This document shows, in pieces, positions 45,502 to 58,061 of a DNA stretch of 64,000 bases. The position numbers were made by a program, and so were the translations under genes. The notes under the pieces were generated by a model, which ran no database searches, had not been told where the DNA came from, and saw only the letters and a program-made list of their open reading frames with translations. Source of the stretch: Cristatella mucedo (taxonomy: Eukaryota > Bryozoa > Phylactolaemata > Cristatellidae); the NCBI GenBank assembly GCA_009760855.2, contig WPIO01000086.1, forward strand, positions 1,723,001-1,787,000, given 5' to 3'. How positions within the stretch are numbered: the stretch's first letter is position 1; each line of letters opens with the position of its first letter.

Positions 45502-46919
45502 TCCCCCTTCGGGGTGGAGAATGTTGAAACTAAGCAATCCTGAGCACTTGCACTACCAGGCCACCAAGTTCCAATGATGACAATATCATACGATCCTATG
45601 TATCTTGTATCAGACGATTAAGCTGCATAAGGTACATTCGTCTTCGTCAACCTTGGCCTTGTATCATTGTGACACGAAGTAGCCAAACCATCCATTGGTC
45701 TATTATAAACGGATACGCCCACCATGTGACTTCCGGTGGCCATCTTGAAGGATTTGAAACGTCGGCAGGTTCATGTCTTGGCATCGTCGCTCTCGTCGTC
45801 GACTCCGGCTTGCCATCGGGACATCCTGACTTGCAGTTAGTGAGTACAAACGTGACATTGAGCCTTTTGTGCTGCTTTGTAGTGCCTTGTAACTCGCTGT
45901 AACTAGGCATTTGTTAATTTCTTTGGCTGTATGGCCGTCTGCTGTCTCGGCCATAGCACTGCTGGTGGCACTGCCATGTTTTTCCCTTGTGTCATCGGTG
46001 GTTAGCGTTGTCGTTATGTGCCATCCACGTCCTATCGAGGTTAAGTCATGTTGCACACACTTGGAACGTCCTTTTTGCATGTTTCTTTTTCGTTCTCGTC
46101 GTTGTATTGGCGTGCTTCAGCACATTGTATCGTATCGTCAAAGTACGTTCGTCGGCACAAACAACGGTACTACGGTACTACGGTACTACGGTACTACGGT
46201 ACTACGGTACTACGGTACTACGGTACTACGGTACTACGGTACTACGGTACTACGGTACTGTGGCAGTACGGTGGCAGTAAGGCAAGGGACGTTCTCGTCG
46301 CCCATGACGAGCCAGTGCAAGCACTGGCTCGTCGGGCCGATAGGTCGTATGCATCTGGACAGGCAGCATAGCTGCGTGTTCAGTGTTCAGCGTGCGTCCG
46401 TCCGTACGACAGCCTGGGCCGACTTGTCGGGCTTGCCGTGCACTGTGGGAGCTCGCGTGAACACGTTGCACGTGCTAGCCATGTTTCGTCGTTGGCTACT
46501 CGATGCCATGAACGTTGGTACGGAGCACGCTCGACGGCACGAGCGTGGCGCAACGTTGGCATAAGCGTGTGTGTGTGTCGGTCGGTCGGTCGGTCGGTCG
46601 GTCGGTCGGTCGTGTGGTGGCTTACACACGTGCACAAAACGTATTGCTAAAGGGATAGCATGGCTGTTACGTGTGGTCGTTGCAGCATGGCGGCGGCCTT
46701 TTGGCTAGGATGGGAGTGTAGTATGTGGTGTTACCTACCGAAGGGTAGGTAAGGAGGGAGCCCGTTGGTGTGGCAGCACGTGGTCATGGCGTTTGACTGG
46801 CGTGACCACGTGGTGCAGCGACGGTTGGGGTGAGTTGCGGAAGGACGCTCGTGGTGGGCAGACTGTCGCCAACGATGGCGCGCCTGGTGGATAATGTCAA
46901 TGAGCGGCTGACGATCGGT

Positions 46920-47108
46920 ATCGCTTCTCGGCCTTATGGCTAAGATCAAAGTGTAGTATCTGTTCTTATCAGCTTAATATCTGATACACGGTCCATCGGA
47001 TCGTTATGATATTAATCTGATTTTTGGAACTCGGCAAGGTGTCTGAGGCTTGCCTCGGCCTAGCCACGGGTTGACCTGGTATTGCAGTGCCTCCAGGACC
47101 AGTTTAGC
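46920..47108 (+). ncRNA. RNU2: U2 snRNA, copy 12, altered 3' end
   Basis: Body as the reference copy, but the terminal CCCACC reads TTTAGC, which also breaks the trailing hairpin. Nearby isolated changes (about 47153 and 47177) and a long T run at 47680-47700 in the same unit raise the possibility of base-call errors. Confidence 0.9.
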
Positions 47109-48242
47109 TCCCCCTTCGGGGTGGAGAATGTTGAAACTAAGCAATCCTGAGCCCTTGCACTACCAGGCCACCAAGTTTCCAATGATGACAATATCATACG
47201 ATCCTATGTATCTTGTATCAGACGATTAAGCTGCATAAGGTACATTCGTCTTCGTCAACCTTGGCCTTGTATCATTGTGACACGAAGTAGCCAAACCATC
47301 CATTGGTCTATTATAAACGGATACGCCCACCATGTGACTTCCGGTGGCCATCTTGAAGGATTTGAAACGTCGGCAGGTTCATGTCTTGGCATCGTCGCTC
47401 TCGTCGTCGACTCCGGCTTGCCATCGGGACATCCTGACTTGCAGTTAGTGAGTACAAACGTGACATTGAGCCTTTTGTGCTGCTTTGTAGTGCCTTGTAA
47501 CTCGCTGTAACTAGGCATTTGTTAATTTCTTTGGCTGTATGGCCGTCTGCTGTCTCGGCCATAGCACTGCTGGTGGCACTGCCATGTTTTTCCCTTGTGT
47601 CATCGGTGGTTAGCGTTGTCGTTATGTGCCATCCACGTCCTATCGAGGTTAAGTCATGTTGCACACACTTGGAACGTCCTTTTTTTTTTTTTTTTTTTTT
47701 CGTTCTCGTCGTTGTATTGGCGTGCTTCAGCACATTGTATCGTATCGTCAAAGTACGTTCGTCGGCACAACGGTACTACGGTACTACGGTACTACGGTAC
47801 TACGGTACTACGGTACTACGGTACTACGGTACTACGGTACTACGGTACTACGGTACTGTGGCAGTACGGTGGCAGTAAGGCAAGGGACGTTCTCGTCGCC
47901 CATGACGAGCCAGTGCAAGCACTGGCTCGTCGGGCCGATAGGTCGTATGCATCTGGACAGGCAGCATAGCTGCGTGTTCAGTGTTCAGCGTGCGTCCGTC
48001 CGTACGACAGCCTGGGCCGACTTGTCGGGCTTGCCGTGCACTGTGGGAGCTCGCGTGAACACGTTGCACGTGCTAGCCATGTTTCGTCGTTGGCTACTCG
48101 ATGCCATGAACGTTGGTACGGAGCACGCTCGACGGCACGAGCGTGGCGCAACGTTGGCATAAGCGTGTGTGCGGGTCGGTCGGTCGGTCGGTCGGTCGGT
48201 CGGTCGGTCGTGTGGTGGCTTACACACGTGCACAAAACGTAT

Positions 48243-49813
48243 TGCTAAAGGGATAGCATGGCTGTTACGTGTGGTCGTTGCAGCATGGCGGCGGCCTTTT
48301 GGCTAGGATGGGAGTGTAGTATGTGGTGTTACCTACCGAAGGGTAGGTAAGGAGGGAGCCCGTTGGTGTGGCAGCACGTGGTCATGGCGTTTGACTGGCG
48401 TGACCACGTGGTGCAGCGACGGTTGGGGTGAGTTGCGGAAGGACGCTCGTGGTGGGCAGACTGTCGCCAACGATGGCGCGCCTGGTGGATAATGTCAATG
48501 AGCGGCTGACGATCGGTATCGCTTCTCGGCCTTATGGCTAAGATCAAAGTGTAGTATCTGTTCTTATCAGCTTAATATCTGATACACGGTCCATCGGATC
48601 GTTATGATATTAATCTGATTTTTGGAACTCGGCAAGGTGTCTGAGGCTTGCCTCGGCCTAGCCACGGGGGTGACCTGGGATTGCTGTGCCCCAAGGACCA
48701 GCCCACCTCCCCCCTTCGGGGTGGAGAATGTTGAAACTAAGCAATCCTGAGCACTTGCACTACCAGGCCACCAAGTTCCAATGATGACAATATCATACGA
48801 TCCTATGTATCTTGTATCAGACGATTAAGCTGCATAAGGTACATTCGTCTTCGTCAACCTTGGCCTTGTATCATTGTGACACGAAGTAGCCAAACCATCC
48901 ATTGGTCTATTATAAACGGATACGCCCACCATGTGACTTCCGGTGGCCATCTTGAAGGATTTGAAACGTCGGCAGGTTCATGTCTTGGCATCGTCGCTCT
49001 CGTCGTCGACTCCGGCTTGCCATCGGGACATCCTGACTTGCAGTTAGTGAGTACAAACGTGACATTGAGCCTTTTGTGCTGCTTTGTAGTGCCTTGTAAC
49101 TCGCTGTAACTAGGCATTTGTTAATTTCTTTGGCTGTATGGCCGTCTGCTGTCTCGGCCATAGCACTGCTGGTGGCACTGCCATGTTTTTCCCTTGTGTC
49201 ATCGGTGGTTAGCGTTGTCGTTATGTGCCATCCACGTCCTATCGAGGTTAAGTCATGTTGCACACACTTGGAACGTCCTTTTTGCATGTTTCTTTTTTGT
49301 TCTCGTCGTTGTATTGGCGTGCTTCAGCATCGTCAAAGTATCGTATCGTCAAAGTACGTTACTACGGTACTACGGTACTACGGTACTACGGTACTACGGT
49401 ACTACGGTACTACGGTACTACGGTACTGTGGCAGTACGGTGGCAGTAAGGCAAGGGACGTTCTCGTCGCCCATGACGTGCCAGTGCAAGCACTGGCTCGT
49501 CGGACCGATAGGCCGTATGCATCTGGACAGGCAGCATAGCTGCGTGTTCAGTGTTCAGCGTGCGTCCGTACGACAGCCTGGGCCGACTTGTTGGAGCTTG
49601 CCGTGCACTGTGGGAGCACGCGTGAACACGTTGCACGTGCTAGCCATGTTTCGTCGTTGGCTACTCGACCATGAACGTTGGTACGGAGCACGCTCGACGG
49701 CACGAGCGTGGCGCAACGTTGGCCTAAACGTGTGTGTGTGTGTGTCGGTCGGTCGGTCGGTCGGTCGGTCGGTCGGTCGTGTGGTGGCTTACACACGTGC
49801 ACACAAAACGTAT
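48243..49813 (+). repeat. Hybrid unit 13 (type A left, type B right)
   Basis: The U2-like hairpin is type A (TTACCTACC at about 48328). The spacer has the type B duplicated ATCGTCAAAGTA block, GACGTGCC palindrome, TTGGAGCTTG and GGCCTAAACGTG, yet keeps about 8 octamers as in type A. It marks the junction between the two sublineages. Confidence 0.8.
48518..48707 (+). ncRNA. RNU2: U2 snRNA, copy 13, stem IV altered
   Basis: 5' half as the reference copy. Between 48665 and 48695 there are about six changes (GGGGGTGACCTGGGATTGCT, then CCCCAAGG) that weaken stem IV, giving one extra base. It is either a degenerating copy or a low-quality patch. Confidence 0.85.
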
Positions 49814-50088
49814 TGCTAAAGGGATAGCATGGCTGTTACGTGTGGTCGTTGCAGCATGGCGGCGGCCTTTTGGCTAGGATGGGAGTGTAGTATGTGGTGT
49901 TACCCACCGAAGGGTAGGTAAGGAGGGAGCCCGTTGGTGTGGCAGCACGTGGTCATGGCGTTTGACTGGCGTGACCACGTGGTGCAGCGACGGTTGGGGT
50001 GAGTTGCGGAAGGACGCTCGTGGTGGGCAGACTGTCGCCAACGATGGCGCGCCTGGTGGATAATGTCAATGAGCGGCTGACGATCGGT

Positions 50089-50277
50089 ATCGCTTCTCGG
50101 CCTTATGGCTAAGATCAAAGTGTAGTATCTGTTCTTATCAGCTTAATATCTGATACACGGTCCATCGGATCGTTATGATATTAATCTGATTTTTGGAACT
50201 CGGCAAGGTGTCTGAGGCTTGCCTCGGCCTAGCCACGGGTTGACCTGGTATTGCAGTGCCTCCAGGACCAGCCCACC
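50089..50277 (+). ncRNA. RNU2: U2 snRNA, copy 14
   Basis: Identical by eye to the reference copy although the surrounding unit is type B. The spacer contains a 14-base T run at about 50755-50768 in place of mixed sequence. Confidence 0.95.
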
Positions 50278-51637
50278 TCCCCCTTCGGGGTGGAGAATGT
50301 TGAAACTAAGCAATCCTGAGCACTTGCACTACCAGGCCACCAAGTTCCAATGATGACAATATCATACGATCCTATGTATCTTGTATCAGACGATTAAGCT
50401 GCATAAGGTACATTCGTCTTCGTCAACCTTGGCCTTGTATCATTGTGACACGAAGTAGCCAAACCATCCATTGGTCTATTATAAACGGATACGCCCACCA
50501 TGTGACTTCCGGTGGCCATCTTGAAGGATTTGAAACGTCGGCAGGTTCATGTCTTGGCATCGTCGCTCTCGTCGTCGACTCCGGCTTGCCATCGGGACAT
50601 CCTGACTTGCAGTTAGTGAGTACAAACGTGACATTGAGCCTTTTGTGCTGCTTTGTAGTGCCTTGTAACTCGCTGTAACTAGGCATTTGTTAATTTCTTT
50701 GGCTGTATGGCCGTCTGCTGTCTCGGCCATAGCACTGCTGGTGGCACTGCCATGTTTTTTTTTTTTTTCATCGGTGGTTAGCGTTGTCGTTATGTGCCAT
50801 CCACGTCCTATCGAGGTTAAGTCATGTTGCACACACTTGGAACGTCCTTTTTGCATGTTTCTTTTTTGTTCTCGTCGTTGTATTGGCGTGCTTCAGCATC
50901 GTCAAAGTATCGTATCGTCAAAGTACGTTCGTCGGCACAAACAACGGTACTACGGTGCTACGGTACTGTGGCAGTACGGTGGCAGTACGGTGGCAGTAAG
51001 GCAAGGGACGTTCTCGTCGCCCATGACGTGCCAGTGCAAGCACTGGCTCGTCGGACCGATAGGCCGTATGCATCTGGACAGGCAGCATAGCTGCGTGTTC
51101 AGTGTTCAGCGTGCGTCCGTACGACAGCCTGGGCCGACTTGTTGGAGCTTGCCGTGCACTGTGGGAGCACGCGTGAACACGTTGCACGTGCTAGCCATGT
51201 TTCGTCGTTGGCTACTCGATGCCATGAACGTTGGTACGGAGCACGCTCGACGGCACGAGCGTGGCGCAACGTTGGCCTAAACGTGTGTGCGTGTCGGTCG
51301 GTCGGTCGGTCGGTCGGTCGGTCGGTCGGTCGTGTGGTGGCTTACACACGTGCACAAAACGTATTGCTAAAGGGATAGCATGGCTGTTACGTGTGGTCGT
51401 TGCAGCATGGCGGCGGCCTTTTGGCTAGGATGGGAGTGTAGTATGTGGTGTTACCCACCGAAGGGTAGGTAAGGAGGGAGCCCGTTGGTGTGGCAGCACG
51501 TGGTCATGGCGTTTGACTGGCGTGACCACGTGGTGCAGCGACGGTTGGGGTGATTTGCGGAAGGACGCTCGTGGTGGGCAGACTGTCGCCAACGATGGCG
51601 CGCCTGGGATAATGTCAATGAGCGGCTGACGATCGGT

Positions 51638-51826
51638 ATCGCTTCTCGGCCTTATGGCTAAGATCAAAGTGTAGTATCTGTTCTTATCAGCTTAATATCT
51701 GATACACGGTCCATCGGATCGTTATGATATTAATCTGATTTTTGGAACTCGGCAAGGTGTCTGAGGCTTGCCTCGGCCTAGCCACGGGTTGACCTGGTAT
51801 TGCAGTGCCTCCAGGACCAGCCCACC
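51638..51826 (+). ncRNA. RNU2: U2 snRNA, copy 15
   Basis: Identical by eye to the reference copy. The promoter region is 2 bp shorter (CCTGGGATAATG at about 51603). Confidence 0.95.
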
Positions 51827-53196
51827 TCCCCCTTCGGGGTGGAGAATGTTGAAACTAAGCAATCCTGAGCACTTGCACTACCAGGCCACCAAGTTCCAAT
51901 GATGACAATATCATACGATCCTATGTATCTTGTATCAGACGATTAAGCTGCATAAGGTACATTCGTCTTCGTCAACCTTGGCCTTGTATCATTGTGACAC
52001 GAAGTAGCCAAACCATCCATTGGTCTATTATAAACGGATACGCCCACCATGTGACTTCCGGTGGCCATCTTGAAGGATTTGAAACGTCGGCAGGTTCATG
52101 TCTTGGCATCATCGTCGCTCTCGTCGTCGACTCCGGCTTGCCATCGGGACATCCTGACTTGCAGTTAGTGAGTACAAACGTGACATTGAGCCTTTTGTGC
52201 TGCTTTGTAGTGCCTTGTAACTCGCTGTAACTAGGCATTTGTTAATTTCTTTGGCTGTATGGCCGTCTGCTGTCTCGGCCATAGCACTGCTGGTGGCACT
52301 GCCATGTTTTTCCCTTGTGTCATCGGTGGTTAGCGTTGTCGTTATGTGCCATCCACGTCCTATCGAGGTTAAGTCATGTTGCACACACTTGGAACGTCCT
52401 TTTTGCATGTTTCTTTTTTTTTGTTCTCGTCGTTGTATTGGCGTGCTTCAGCATCGTCAAAGTATCGTATCGTCAAAGTACGTTCGTCGGCACAAACAAC
52501 GGTACTACGGTGCTACGGTACTGTGGCAGTACGGTGGCAGTACGGTGGCAGTAAGGCAAGGGACGTTCTCGTCGCCCATGACGTGCCAGTGCAAGCACTG
52601 GCTCGTCGACGGACCGATAGGCCGTATGCATCTGGACAGGCAGCATAGCTGCGTGTTCAGTGTTCAGCGTGCGTCCGTACGACAGCCTGGGCCGACTTGT
52701 TGGAGCTTGCCGTGCACTGTGGGAGCACGCGTGAACACGTTGCACGTGCTAGCCATGTTTCGTCGTTGGCTACTCGATGCCATGAACGTTGGTACGGAGC
52801 ACGCTCGACGGCACGAGCGTGGCGCAACGTTGGCCTAAACGTGTGTGTGCGTGTCGGTCGGTCGGTCGGTCGGTCGGTCGGTCGGTCGTGTGGTGGCTTA
52901 CACACGTGCACAAAACGTATTGCTAAAGGGATAGCATGGCTGTTACGTGTGGTCGTTGCAGCATGGCGGCGGCCTTTTGGCTAGGATGGGAGTGTAGTAT
53001 GTGGTGTTACCCACCGAAGGGTAGGTAAGGAGGGAGCCCGTTGGTGTGGCAGCACGTGGTCATGGCGTTTGACTGGCGTGACCACGTGGTGCAGCGACGG
53101 TTGGGGTGAGTTGCGCGGACGACGCTCGTGGTGGGCAGACTGTCGCCAACGATGGCGCGCCTGGTGGATAATGTCAATGAGCGGCTGACGATCGGT

Positions 53197-53385
53197 ATCG
53201 CTTCTCGGCCTTATGGCTAAGATCAAAGTGTAGTATCTGTTCTTATCAGCTTAATATCTGATACACGGTCCATCGGATCGTTATGATATTAATCTGATTT
53301 TTGGAACTCGGCAAGGTGTCTGAGGCTTGCCTCGGCCTAGCCACGGGTTGACCTGGTATTGCAGTGCCTCCAGGACCAGCCCACC
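53197..53385 (+). ncRNA. RNU2: U2 snRNA, copy 16
   Basis: Gene body identical by eye to the reference copy. The trailing hairpin has an expanded C run. The upstream region reads TTGCGCGGACGACG instead of TTGCGGAAGGACG (about 53111). Confidence 0.95.
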
Positions 53386-54758
53386 CCCCCCCCTTCGGGG
53401 TGGAGAATGTTGAAACTAAGCAATCCTGAGCACTTGCACTACCAGGCCACCAAGTTCCAATGATGACAATATCATACGATCCTATGTATCTTGTATCAGA
53501 CGATTAAGCTGCATAAGGTACATTCGTCTTCGTCAACCTTGGCCTTGTATCATTGTGACACGAAGTAGCCAAACCATCCATTGGTCTATTATAAACGGAT
53601 ACGCCCACCATGTGACTTCCCGGTGGCCATCTTGAAGGATTTGAAACGTCGGCAGGTTCATGTCTTGGCATCGTCGCTCTCGTCGTCGACTCCGGCTTGC
53701 CATCGGGACATCCTGACTTGCAGTTAGTGAGTACAAACGTGACATTGAGCCTTTTGTGCTGCTTTGTAGTGCCTTGTAACTCGCTGTAACTAGGCATTTG
53801 TTAATTTCTTTGGCTGTATGGCCGTCTGCTGTCTCGGCCATAGCACTGCTGGTGGCACTGCCATGTTTTTCCCTTGTGTCATCGGTGGTTAGCGTTGTCG
53901 TTATGTGCCATCCACGTCCTATCGAGGTTAAGTCATGTTGCACACACTTGGAACGTCCTTTTTGCATGTTTCTTTTTTTGTTCTCGTCGTTGTATTGGCG
54001 TGCTTCAGCATCGTCAAAGTATCGTATCGTCAAAGTACGTTCGTCGGCACAAACAACGGTACTACGGTGCTACGGTACTGTGGCAGTACGGTGGCAGTAC
54101 GGTGGCAGTAAGGCAAGGGAGGGACGTTCTCGTCGCCCATGACGTGCCAGTGCAAGCACTGGCTCGTCGGACCGATAGGCCGTATGCATCTGGACAGGCA
54201 GCATAGCTGCGTGTTCAGTGTTCAGCGTGCGTCCGTCCGTACGACAGCCTGGGCCGACTTGTTGGAGCTTGCCGTGCACTGTGGGAGCACGCGTGAACAC
54301 GTTGCACGTGCTAGCCATGTTTCGTCGTTGGCTACTCGATGCCATGAACGTTGGTACGGAGCACGCTCGACGGCACGAGCGTGGCGCAACGTTGGCCTAA
54401 ACGTGTGTGCGTGTCGTCGGTCGGTCGGTCGGTCGGTCGGTCGGTCGGTCGTGTGGTGGCTTACACACGTGCACAAAACGTATTGCTAAAGGGATAGCAT
54501 GGCTGTTACGTGTGGTCGTTGCAGCATGGCGGCGGCCTTTTGGCTAGGATGGGAGTGTAGTATGTGGTGTTACCCACCGAAGGGTAGGTAAGGAGGGAGC
54601 CCGTTGGTGTGGCAGCACGTGGTCATGGCGTTTGACTGGCGTGACCACGTGGTGCAGCGACGGTTGGGGTGAGTTGCGGAAGGACGCTCGTGGTGGGCAG
54701 ACTGTCGCCAACGATGGCGCGCCTGGTGGATAATGTCAATGAGCGGCTGACGATCGGT

Positions 54759-54947
54759 ATCGCTTCTCGGCCTTATGGCTAAGATCAAAGTGTAGTATCT
54801 GTTCTTATCAGCTTAATATCTGATACACGGTCCATCGGATCGTTATGATATTAATCTGATTTTTGGAACTCGGCAAGGTGTCTGAGGCTTGCCTCGGCCT
54901 AGCCACGGGTTGACCTGGTATTGCAGTGCCTCCAGGACCAGCCCACC
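54759..54947 (+). ncRNA. RNU2: U2 snRNA, copy 17
   Basis: Identical by eye to the reference copy, in a type B unit. Confidence 0.95.
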
Positions 54948-56310
54948 TCCCCCTTCGGGGTGGAGAATGTTGAAACTAAGCAATCCTGAGCACTTGCACT
55001 ACCAGGCCACCAAGTTCCAATGATGACAATATCATACGATCCTATGTATCTTGTATCAGACGATTAAGCTGCATAAGGTACATTCGTCTTCGTCAACCTT
55101 GGCCTTGTATCATTGTGACACGAAGTAGCCAAACCATCCATTGGTCTATTATAAACGGATACGCCCACCATGTGACTTCCGGTGGCCATCTTGAAGGATT
55201 TGAAACGTCGGCAGGTTCATGTCTTGGCATCGTCGCTCTCGTCGTCGACTCCGGCTTGCCATCGGGACATCCTGACTTGCAGTTAGTGAGTACAAACGTG
55301 ACATTGAGCCTTTTGTGCTGCTTTGTAGTGCCTTGTAACTCGCTGTAACTAGGCATTTGTTAATTTCTTTGGCTGTATGGCCGTCTGCTGTCTCGGCCAT
55401 AGCACTGCTGGTGGCACTGCCATGTTTTTCCCTTGTGTCATCGGTGGTTAGCGTTGTCGTTATGTGCCATCCACGTCCTATCGAGGTTAAGTCATGTTGC
55501 ACACACTTGGAACGTCCTTTTTTTGCATGTTTCTTTTTTGTTCTCGTCGTTGTATTGGCGTGCTTCAGCATCGTCAAAGTATCGTATCGTCAAAGTACGT
55601 TCGTCGGCACAAACAACGGTACTACGGTGCTACGGTACTGTGGCAGTACGGTGGCAGTACGGTGGCAGTAAGGCAAGGGACGTTCTCGTCGCCCATGACG
55701 TGCCAGTGCAAGCACTGGCTCGTCGGACCGATAGGCCGTATGCATCTGGACAGGCAGCATAGCTGCGTGTTCAGTGTTCAGCGTGCGTCCGTACGACAGC
55801 CTGGGCCGACTTGTTGGAGCTTGCCGTGCACTGTGGGAGCACGCGTGAACACGTTGCACGTGCTAGCCATGTTTCGTCGTTGGCTACTCGATGCCATGAA
55901 CGTTGGTACGGAGCACGCTCGACGGCACGAGCGTGGCGCAACGTTGGCCTAAACGTGTGCGTGTCGTGTCGGTCGGTCGGTCGGTCGGTCGGTCGGTCGG
56001 TCGTGTGGTGGCTTACACACGTGCACAAAACGTATTGCTAAAGGGATAGCATGGCTGTTACGTGTGGTCGTTGCAGCATGGCGGCGGCCTTTTGGCTAGG
56101 ATGGGAGTGTAGTATGTGGTGTTACCCACCGAAGGGTAGGTAAGGAGGGAGCCCGTTGGTGTGGCAGCACGTGGTCATGGCGTTTGACTGGCGTGACCAC
56201 GTGGTGCAGCGACGGTTGGGGTGAGTTGCGGAAGGACGCTCGTGGTGGGCAGACTGTCGCCAACGATGGCGCGCCTGGTGGATAATGTCAATGAGCGGCT
56301 GACGATCGGT

Positions 56311-56499
56311 ATCGCTTCTCGGCCTTATGGCTAAGATCAAAGTGTAGTATCTGTTCTTATCAGCTTAATATCTGATACACGGTCCATCGGATCGTTATGA
56401 TATTAATCTGATTTTTGGAACTCGGCAAGGTGTCTGAGGCTTGCCTCGGCCTAGCCACGGGTTGACCTGGTATTGCAGTGCCTCCAGGACCAGCCCACC
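56311..56499 (+). ncRNA. RNU2: U2 snRNA, copy 18
   Basis: Identical by eye to the reference copy. The trailing hairpin gains two G (GGGGGGTGG). Confidence 0.95.
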
Positions 56500-57872
56500 T
56501 CCCCCTTCGGGGGGTGGAGAATGTTGAAACTAAGCAATCCTGAGCACTTGCACTACCAGGCCACCAAGTTCCAATGATGACAATATCATACGATCCTATG
56601 TATCTTGTATCAGACGATTAAGCTGCATAAGGTACATTCGTCTTCGTCAACCTTGGCCTTGTATCATTGTGACACGAAGTAGCCAAACCATCCATTGGTC
56701 TATTATAAACGGATACGCCCACCATGTGACTTCCGGTGGCCATCTTGAAGGATTTGAAACGTCGGCAGGTTCATGTCTTGGCATCGTCGCTCTCGTCGTC
56801 GACTCCGGCTTGCCATCGGGACATCCTGACTTGCAGTTAGTGAGTACAAACGTGACATTGAGCCTTTTGTGCTGCTTTGTAGTGCCTTGTAACTCGCTGT
56901 AACTAGGCATTTGTTAATTTCTTTGGCTGTATGGCCGTCTGCTGTCTCGGCCATAGCACTGCTGGTGGCACTGCCATGTTTTTTTTTCCCTTGTGTCATC
57001 GGTGGTTAGCGTTGTCGTTATGTGCCATCCACGTCCTATCGAGGTTAAGTCATGTTGCACACACTTGGAACGTCCTTTTTGCATGTTTTTTTTTTGTTCT
57101 CGTCGTTGTATTGGCGTGCTTCAGCATCGTCAAAGTATCGTATCGTCAAAGTACGTTCGTCGGCACAAACAACGGTACTACGGTGCTACGGTACTGTGGC
57201 AGTACGGTGGCAGTACGGTGGCAGTAAGGCAAGGGACGTTCTCGTCGCCCATGACGTGCCAGTGCAAGCACTGGCTCGTCGGACCGATAGGCCGTATGCA
57301 TCTGGGACAGGCAGCATAGCTGCGTGTTCAGTGTTCAGCGTGCGTCCGTACGACAGCCTGGGCCGACTTGTTGGAGCTTGCCGTGCACTGTGGGAGCACG
57401 CGTGAACACGTTGCACGTGCTAGCCATGTTTTCGTCGTTGGCTACTCGATGCCATGAACGTTGGTACGGAGCACGCTCGACGGCACGAGCGTGGCGCAAC
57501 GTTGGCTAAACGTGTGTGTGTGTGTCGTCGTCGGTCGGTCGGTCGGTCGGTCGGTCGGTCGGTCGTGTGGTGGCTTACACACGTGCACAAAACGTATTGC
57601 TAAAGGGATAGCATGGCTGTTACGTGTGGTCGTTGCAGCATGGCGGCGGCCTTTTGGCTAGGATGGGAGTGTAGTATGTGGTGTTACCCACCGAAGGGTA
57701 GGTAAGGAGGGAGCCCGTTGGTGTGGCAGCACGTGGTCATGGCGTTTGACTGGCGTGACCACGTGGTGCAGCGACGGTTGGGGTGAGTTGCGGAAGGACG
57801 CTCGTGGTGGGCAGACTGTCGCCAACGATGGCGCGCCTGGTGGATAATGTCAATGAGCGGCTGACGATCGGT

Positions 57873-58061
57873 ATCGCTTCTCGGCCTTATGGCTAAGATC
57901 AAAGTGTAGTATCTGTTCTTATCAGCTTAATATCTGATACACGGTCCATCGGATCGTTATGATATTAATCTGATTTTTGGAACTCGGCAAGGTGTCTGAG
58001 GCTTGCCTCGGCCTAGCCACGGGTTGACCTGGTATTGCAGTGCCTCCAGGACCAGCCCACC
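57873..58061 (+). ncRNA. RNU2: U2 snRNA, copy 19
   Basis: Identical by eye to the reference copy, in a type B unit. An extra C occurs in the spacer at about 58243. Confidence 0.95.

Larger units (their letters stand above)
29180..48242 (+). repeat. Type A units (1-12)
   Basis: Diagnostic words: TTACCTACCGAAGG in the U2-like hairpin, CAGCACATTGTATCG before the octamers, 9-11 GGTACTAC octamers, GTCCGTCCGT, and GGCATAAGCGTG before the GGTC tract. Unit 8 departs from this near its end. Confidence 0.85.
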
